This document shows, piece by piece, positions 59,234 through 64,000 of a stretch of DNA of 64,000 bases. Where the stretch lies: positions 99,713 to 163,712 of the forward strand of contig JBGSOF010000004.1 in NCBI GenBank assembly GCA_041739275.1, written 5' to 3'. Under the pieces are notes generated by a model. That model saw only the letters and a list, made by a program, of their open reading frames with translations, was not told the DNA's origin and did no database searches. Each line of letters opens with the position of its first letter. The first letter of the stretch is position 1. Position numbers and translations under genes: made by a program. The DNA comes from WGMI01 sp041739275. Its GTDB lineage: Bacteria > Bacteroidota > Bacteroidia > Flavobacteriales > Schleiferiaceae.

Positions 59234-62095
59234 TCAATTTTTGAGACCCGATTTGATCAATTTGCCCATCCGCACCTTGCCTTCGACCGAAATCTTGTAC
59301 ACGTACACTCCTGCAGACAGCGAGTGCGCCGACATTTCTACAGTTCCGGAGCGAAGATCAGCCTTGTCGGCAGCCCAAACCTTGCGTCCATAGGTATCGA
59401 AAACTTCAATAGTGACACCTTCTCGATCGAGTCCATTCAAATCGAAGCGAACGCTCGAACCAAAGGGGTTCGGATACACCAAAACTTCATGGTCGGCCAA
59501 GGCGTTGTCGCCGGAACTCAAGGGAACGTCTGCCGATTGATGCCAGTTTTGGTTGGTGTAGATGTGGAACTCGCCGGGGGCATAGGAGATGCTCATATTC
59601 ACATCGCTCACCAAGAGGCTGTCGCCCGAAATTAGATCGTACCACCAACCCGCGGTCGGAAAGAATGGCTGAACGTTGGTCGAGGTCGCGTCAAAATTGC
59701 CGTAGACCAAGACGTGCTCTCCGTTGTCTTCGAGTTTGATGTATTTGAGAAAGCCGTTGAGGCTCATAATGCTCGGCGCCTTTCGCATGACATTCGAATG
59801 ATCGCGCTTAAGTCGATTAACCGCTTGATATACAGCAAACAAATCGCGGCGATCGGCTTCGTTCAAATACTCCCATTTGATGGGCTTTACGCAGATGCGG
59901 CAGGGGTCGTCGATCGAAACGTCATAGCCCAACTCTCCAAATTGCCAGATCATTTTGGGCCCCGGAATCGACAAAAAGACGGCTGCAGTCAAAGCTGCGC
60001 GATCGAGGGCCGTGGGCAAACTCTTGATGTTGTACGAACCGACAACTCGCCCGAACTGCAGGTTTTTGAACATCACCCGCTCTTCGTCGTGGCTCTCCAT
60101 ATAACTGATCAGATGCGGCTCGTTCCAGCCTCGGTTCGGGGCATACGCACTGCTCAAATTGCTGGCATAACCCATCGATGCTTCGGCGCTTTGGAAGTTG
60201 ATATTCCCCCACACCATAAATCCCATTTGAGAAAGCGCTTGTTCCTCAGAATTGTCGGCAAAGTGTTCGAGAACCATCAGTGTTTGGGGGTGATTCTGCC
60301 AAACGTGGTTGCCGTAATCCTGCCAAATGGCCACTCGGCTGGCGTCGTATTGGCCCCAGGCGCCGGTGTTGCCCAAAGTGTTGTTTTGGGTGAAGCCTTT
60401 GCTGAGGTCGAAGCGGAAACCGTCGATTTTGAACTCATCGAGCCAGTAATCCATTACCTTTTTGCTGAAGTAGTCGGTGGCGCCGCTTTCGTGGTTCATA
60501 TCATAGCCCACGTTAAAGTCGTGCTTGGCCACAGGGTTGAACCATGGGTTTTGCGCGGTGGTTTGACCGTACTGACCCGCCGAAGGGTCGAAGTACATGC
60601 GCACCAAGGGGCTCTGTCCGAATTGGTGATTCAAGACGATGTCGAGCAGCACAGCCATTCCGCGGCGGTGGCATTCGTCGACCAGTGCTTTAAAGGTCTC
60701 TTCGGGGCCGTAATACTTGTCTACGGCGAACATAAACATGGGGTTGTAGCCCCAGCTATCGTTGCCTTCGAACTCCATAATCGGCATCAATTGAACTGCG
60801 TTGATCCCGAGCTTTTCGAGATAGTCAAGCCGGTCGATCACCGACTCGAAACTGTGGCGGCTGTCGAAGTCGCGCAGGTGCAATTCGTAAACGATCAAAT
60901 CATTGCGGTCGGGCATGCTGTAATTGATGCTCGTATCCCAGGCGTAGGGGGTTTTGCCGGGCTGCAGCACACCCACGGGATGGCTGGTTTTGCCCACGGG
61001 ATAGGGCATCAGGCCGGGATAGGTCGAAGCGTCGATCCAGGGGTCGTTCCACTCGTCCAGAATCAAAGTCGAGTACGGATCGGCCACGCGCATTCCTTCA
61101 GCATCGATGTGGTACTGAAATCTGTACTTCTGCCCGGGCACCAAACTGTCGAGTTCGATCCAGAAAAACGGCCCGTTGGGGGTTTTTTTCATTTCGTAGC
61201 GAGGGTCGGGGGTCCAGTTGTTGAAGTCGCCGACCACGTACACAAACTGCTTAAAGGGGGCCCGGAGCTGCAAATACACTTTGTCGTTGGCCAGATAGGT
61301 GATGCCTTCTTCGGCTCCGGCAGGGGTAAATGCGGTGGGGGTAGCTCCGCGAACGAGATATCGAATGGTGTCGCTGTCGGTGGCCGTTCCTTGAGTCGCC
61401 GTAAAGACGAGCAGGTGCAAGCCGGTGTCGAGTGCGCTGAGGGCATAAGCCAAATGGTTGGTGTCGTTGGTGCTGGCGACGATTTGCCCGTCTAAGCTAA
61501 AGCTGAGGTCGGCGTCGAGTGTCGTGGCGCCGGAGAGGTTGAAGACGTCTGTGGGCAGGGCAAAGCTGAAATCGTAGGTGTGGCTGATAATTTCTGCGGT
61601 GAGTCCTGCTCGGGGGATGGGGATGTTAATGTCGTCTGACTTGCGGTCAGGAGCCCCGTAGCCGCCGCCGTCTTTGGGTTTTACCAGAAAAGAGAGCCCG
61701 TTGTCGTAGGCTGTGGCCGTGTCGGTGGCATACCAAGAAACGAGATCGGGGGTAAAGGTGTAGGAGTACACGAGATTGCCCAATGAGGTCATTTTTAGGG
61801 CATTGTTCGAGTTTTTCCACGGTTGGGCTCCGGTGCCGTTGACGTAGGGATGTCCTGCCAAATGTTCTCTGGGGTTCCATGTCCAGATGTACATGTCGAG
61901 CCCCGCTTGTGCGTCTGCAATTAGATTCTGAACGTGTATAGGTGTGGCGTCCAGTAAGTTGAGGTCAACAATTACCGTTAAGCTGTCTTGGGGGTCGACA
62001 AAAGTGGGGATGGTGGTGATGGCGTTCTGCCCGTGGAGCAGTCGTCCTGCAACGAAAACAGAAAGGAGGAGTGTACGGCGTAGAATTCGGTTCAT
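59234..62095 (-). CDS. Secreted GH13 alpha-amylase with T9SS type A sorting domain
   Basis: 953 aa. ATG at 62095 (MNRILRRTLLLSVFVAG...) starts a signal peptide. Residues about 25-160: the module shared with the 288 aa protein at the end of the operon. About 275-370: CBM48-like domain (FVYVVGDFNNWTPDP). About 390-830: GH13 barrel with DIVLNHQFG (region I), GFRFDLSKG (nucleophile Asp563), VLEHF (acid Glu610) and MESHDEERV (Asp670). C-terminal about 80 residues: VYPNPFGSSVRFDL...LSAGVYVYKIS, a T9SS type A sorting domain. It probably cuts starch or pullulan at the cell surface to feed SusCD. A palindrome lies 36-57 bases upstream. Confidence 0.93.
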   Translation of the reverse strand: MNRILRRTLLLSVFVAGRLLHGQNAITTIPTFVDPQDSLTVIVDLNLLDATPIHVQNLIADAQAGLDMYIWTWNPREHLAGHPYVNGTGAQPWKNSNNALKMTSLGNLVYSYTFTPDLVSWYATDTATAYDNGLSFLVKPKDGGGYGAPDRKSDDINIPIPRAGLTAEIISHTYDFSFALPTDVFNLSGATTLDADLSFSLDGQIVASTNDTNHLAYALSALDTGLHLLVFTATQGTATDSDTIRYLVRGATPTAFTPAGAEEGITYLANDKVYLQLRAPFKQFVYVVGDFNNWTPDPRYEMKKTPNGPFFWIELDSLVPGQKYRFQYHIDAEGMRVADPYSTLILDEWNDPWIDASTYPGLMPYPVGKTSHPVGVLQPGKTPYAWDTSINYSMPDRNDLIVYELHLRDFDSRHSFESVIDRLDYLEKLGINAVQLMPIMEFEGNDSWGYNPMFMFAVDKYYGPEETFKALVDECHRRGMAVLLDIVLNHQFGQSPLVRMYFDPSAGQYGQTTAQNPWFNPVAKHDFNVGYDMNHESGATDYFSKKVMDYWLDEFKIDGFRFDLSKGFTQNNTLGNTGAWGQYDASRVAIWQDYGNHVWQNHPQTLMVLEHFADNSEEQALSQMGFMVWGNINFQSAEASMGYASNLSSAYAPNRGWNEPHLISYMESHDEERVMFKNLQFGRVVGSYNIKSLPTALDRAALTAAVFLSIPGPKMIWQFGELGYDVSIDDPCRICVKPIKWEYLNEADRRDLFAVYQAVNRLKRDHSNVMRKAPSIMSLNGFLKYIKLEDNGEHVLVYGNFDATSTNVQPFFPTAGWWYDLISGDSLLVSDVNMSISYAPGEFHIYTNQNWHQSADVPLSSGDNALADHEVLVYPNPFGSSVRFDLNGLDREGVTIEVFDTYGRKVWAADKADLRSGTVEMSAHSLSAGVYVYKISVEGKVRMGKLIKSGLKN

Positions 62096-62130
62096 AGGGC
62101 GGTTGGTGTCGATTTCACACTTTGCTAATC

Positions 62131-62152
62131 TAAACAAAACAATGTTTGTTTA
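62131..62152. promoter_or_regulatory. Perfect palindromic operator candidate upstream of the amylase
   Basis: Inverted repeat TAAACAAA - ACAATG - TTTGTTTA, 36-57 bases before the amylase ATG, where the promoter of the operon should lie. The symmetry and spacing suit a dimeric regulator (for example LacI or TetR type); no such regulator gene is in the window. Confidence 0.55.
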
Positions 62153-62243
62153 AAGTTCGGTCTTTTTGAGCTCCCGAACCTCTGAATGGCAGAGGTGGGC
62201 TCGATTGAGTTTGCGCACAAAGTCGCGAAGCGATGAAGCAATA

Positions 62244-62276
62244 TTTGGCTACTCGCGGTTTGGGTGTGTACCTTTG
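62244..62276 (+). promoter_or_regulatory. Promoter of tRNA-Ala
   Basis: TTTG at 62244-62247 (-33) and TACCTTTG at 62269-62276 (-7, TAnnTTTG) with a 21-base gap, 31 bases upstream of the tRNA 5' end. It is the best-formed Bacteroidota-type promoter in the window. Confidence 0.6.
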
Positions 62277-62306
62277 CCCCCCGCTTTTCTCGTGAAAGCA
62301 GGCATC

Positions 62307-62384
<78 letters not shown>

Positions 62385-62389
62385 CCCAC

Positions 62390-62420
62390 AACCCGTTTCT
62401 GAAAAGAGGCGGGTTTTTTT
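62390..62420 (+). terminator. Terminator of tRNA-Ala
   Basis: Stem AACCCG (62390-62395) / CGGGTT (62410-62415) followed by T7. Confidence 0.85.
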
Positions 62421-62475
62421 ATGGATTGTTTATGGGTTTTATGATTGGCGCGAGCAAGAGGATCTCGCTGGGATT

Positions 62476-62509
62476 GGATTGGCACGAGCCGGAGGCTTGC
62501 GCCAGATCC
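62476..62509. repeat. REP-like imperfect palindrome
   Basis: GGATTGGCACGAGCC - GGA - GGCTTGCGCCAGATCC: arms pair with a few mismatches. The core (GGCACGAGCC ... GGCTTGCGCC) resembles short dispersed palindromes seen between genes in Bacteroidota, often linked to REP-associated (RAYT) transposases. Only one copy was noticed in this window. Confidence 0.5.
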
Positions 62510-62592
62510 ATCTTAAAACAATGGGATCGGTTATTTTAGCATATTGTATTAAATTAAAATAACAGGCTCAAGAGCCGAGGCAATAGGTACAC

Positions 62593-62808
62593 ATGAAGAG
62601 AGGACCGCAGGGAAATTATATCGCCATATCGACGATTGGAGAAAGAGTCGAGGCATATGTGCCCTTCCCATTACCGCCGAAGCCACCGATCGAATGGAGC
62701 CCTGAACTTCGGTTTAAATTCGATCAGGCACTGCTGGCATTGGGGCGTTTGGACAACGTCTCTCAAGTACTGCCGAACAATCGAGGAACCGAATTGCCTG
62801 GTACTTAA
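62593..62808 (+). pseudogene. Remnant of a Fic/DOC family gene (N-terminal domain only)
   Basis: 71 codons. Residues 1 to about 62 (MKRGPQGNYIAISTIGERVE, YVPFPLPPKPPIEWSPEL, FDQALLALGRLDNVSQVLPN) match the start of Fic proteins with a Fic_N domain (GxY..., AFVPxPLPP, ALLALGRLDG, LPN). After that the frame diverges and stops; the expected KEAxxSSxIEGT segment and the HPFxxGNGR AMP-transferase motif are absent in all frames downstream. It is therefore a truncated fragment, probably without activity. It lies in an AT-richer stretch after tRNA-Ala, the sort of place where foreign DNA enters and decays. Confidence 0.7.
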
Positions 62809-62998
62809 CTCCTCAAAAGAGCACTGCCCTGTTTGTACGCGGAGCTGATTTCGGAAACGACCGTTGACGCCGGCCTCTAGTCTCGCGCAAGCCTGCTACA
62901 AAACCCGTAGCCTTTACTTCCCTTTTCTTTTTCGATGACATCAGATGTTGGGGACGCGGCGATTCGAGGGCAGCAATATAAATATTCGGCCGGGTCGC

Positions 62999-64000
62999 TT
63001 ATGGGAGGAGGATCTTCTCCCTTACCATAGCACCGTTACCATTGAGCAGGACAAAGTGGTAGAGTCCTTTAGAGAAGCCGTGAAGGGATAGCTCGAGCAG
63101 CTCCTGTGATGCCTGGACCGCACCCTTTAGCAGGGTCTGTCCTGTGGCGTTGTACAGCGCCCACGTGCAGGATTCCGATGACCGCATCCCACTCAACCGG
63201 ATCGTGAGTACGTCCTCCACAACAGGGTTGGGGTACGCCAGCAACTGCGGGTGCTCCACCCAAGCCGCATCCTCCAGACCGATGGAGCAATCGGCGGTAT
63301 CGCAGCCGTACTGATCCAGCCCCACCAGCCAGTACCTCCATCCGCCATTGAAGGGATCAAAGTGGGATCCTCCAATCACAATGGACCCGTCTTCCCGCTC
63401 GATCAGGCTCTCCACGTTGTGTTCACGGACACCCACAGTGTCTTCCAAGCTCAACTCTCTATAGGCAATCGTATCGCCCATCTCATTTGTTCTGAGCAGA
63501 AAACCGTATTGAGTTCGATAGTATCCTATACCCGCGATGAGTATGCTGCCATCGCGAGAGCGCAAAACGTCCCTTGGTGCTTGTAGCCGACCGGGGTCTG
63601 TGAGTACGGCCTGGCTCAGCACATCACCCGTGGCTGTGTCCAGCCTACCCACGTTGATTACGTTGACACCCGGGGAGTTCGTCCAGTTCTGAGAGACATA
63701 GGAGTAGCCGCCTGTGCTATCGCTGACCACAAACATCCCCGAGCCTCCAAACTGAAAAGGATAGGTCCTGGTCCATTTCACCTCGCCGGTGACTTGATCT
63801 AGCCTTGTCGCATGGGATGAGAAGTAAAATACAGTGAAAGGACGGTATGTGTTTCCCGCAACAACAACATGTCCGTTCCCATCCACAAGGATCGATGTGC
63901 CATAGTCTCCGTAGGGCTGGTTTACCACACTATCGGCGATGACCGTTTCCCAAAGGAGATTCAAATTCGTGTCGAATCGAGCCACCCATATATCGAACAA
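62999..64000 (-). CDS. T9SS cargo protein, C-terminal part (start outside window)
   Basis: The last 333 residues of a secreted protein; the frame is open to the window edge and the first codon visible is not a start. The visible part consists of repeated beta-propeller-like units: GTSILVDGNGHVVVAGNTY, DVLRSRDGSILIAGIGYY, VESLIEREDGSIVIGGSHFD, a delta-60-type or 'domain of unknown function' propeller pattern. A C-terminal T9SS type A sorting domain follows (LAYPNPVVEDVLTIRLSG ... GFSKGLYHFVLL ... REKILLP). Function unknown. It ends 190 bases from the Fic remnant. Confidence 0.85.
   Translation of the reverse strand: MFDIWVARFDTNLNLLWETVIADSVVNQPYGDYGTSILVDGNGHVVVAGNTYRPFTVFYFSSHATRLDQVTGEVKWTRTYPFQFGGSGMFVVSDSTGGYSYVSQNWTNSPGVNVINVGRLDTATGDVLSQAVLTDPGRLQAPRDVLRSRDGSILIAGIGYYRTQYGFLLRTNEMGDTIAYRELSLEDTVGVREHNVESLIEREDGSIVIGGSHFDPFNGGWRYWLVGLDQYGCDTADCSIGLEDAAWVEHPQLLAYPNPVVEDVLTIRLSGMRSSESCTWALYNATGQTLLKGAVQASQELLELSLHGFSKGLYHFVLLNGNGAMVREKILLP

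Noticed and set aside
59714..61495. 593-codon frame antisense to the amylase
   Set aside because: Low-complexity, Val/His/Gly/Ala-rich translation exactly opposite well-supported GH13 catalytic motifs; a shadow produced by codon bias.
62943..62998. Possible att site or terminator between the Fic remnant and the T9SS gene
   Set aside because: No repeat of the tRNA-Ala 3' end and no hairpin with T-run could be found by eye.

Overview
The window looks like a chromosomal segment of a Bacteroidota bacterium, most probably Flavobacteriales (Cryomorphaceae/Schleiferiaceae-like; the family is a guess). The evidence is lineage-typical content: SusC/SusD with DUF5004- and DUF4961-type accessory proteins, type IX secretion (T9SS) sorting domains, DUF4175, DUF2795, DUF5686, Bacteroidota-type PurF and YbeY, the acpP-fabF-rnc-pyk block, and promoter-like TAnnTTTG (-7) motifs instead of strong Shine-Dalgarno sites. 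By eye the G+C is about 50% or slightly higher. Genes are tightly packed, and many neighbours overlap by 4 bases (ATGA/GTGA), which was used here to choose start codons.

Layout. 1-9.5 kb: 3' end of RNase R, M1 peptidase, MBL hydrolase, DUF3298 lipoprotein, RpiB, MORN-repeat protein, NUDIX hydrolase and ALDH7 dehydrogenase. 9.6-12.8 kb: metal ABC importer (binding lipoprotein, a permease fused to a DtxR-like sensor domain, a second permease) with no ATPase gene, then tRNA-Cys. 13-26.7 kb: housekeeping block (folB, gltX, DUF4175, ybeY, mnmG, methyltransferase, holB, pgk, cvpA, two paralogous lipoproteins, pheS). Two parS-like sites lie at 15.9 and 18.6 kb, suggesting an origin-proximal position. 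26.7-31.8 kb: enoyl-CoA hydratase, PaaZ, LolD-type ATPase, LpxH, SodA/B. 31.8-40.5 kb: M23 peptidase, GH3 protein, rnhA, purN, acpP-fabF-rnc-pyk, DUF2795, cobalamin adenosyltransferase. 40.6-53.2 kb: purF, DUF1254 lipoprotein, bacilliredoxin, polyprenyl synthase, rfbA, RND/MMPL exporter, DUF5686 protein, queA.

53.2-62.1 kb is an alpha-glucan utilisation locus on the minus strand: secreted GH13 amylase, SusC, SusD, a DUF5004-type lipoprotein and a DUF4961-type protein. It ends in a strong terminator and has a perfect palindrome just upstream of the amylase. The last gene carries the same N-terminal module as the amylase.

62.2-64 kb is more accessory in character: tRNA-Ala with its own promoter and terminator, a REP-like palindrome, a fragment of a Fic-family gene, and the 3' end of a T9SS cargo gene running off the window. 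I found no CRISPR array, rRNA, intact insertion sequence or recognisable defence system. The most interesting items are the parS pair, the permease-sensor fusion in an ATPase-less metal transporter, and the shared amylase/Sus module with its upstream palindrome.
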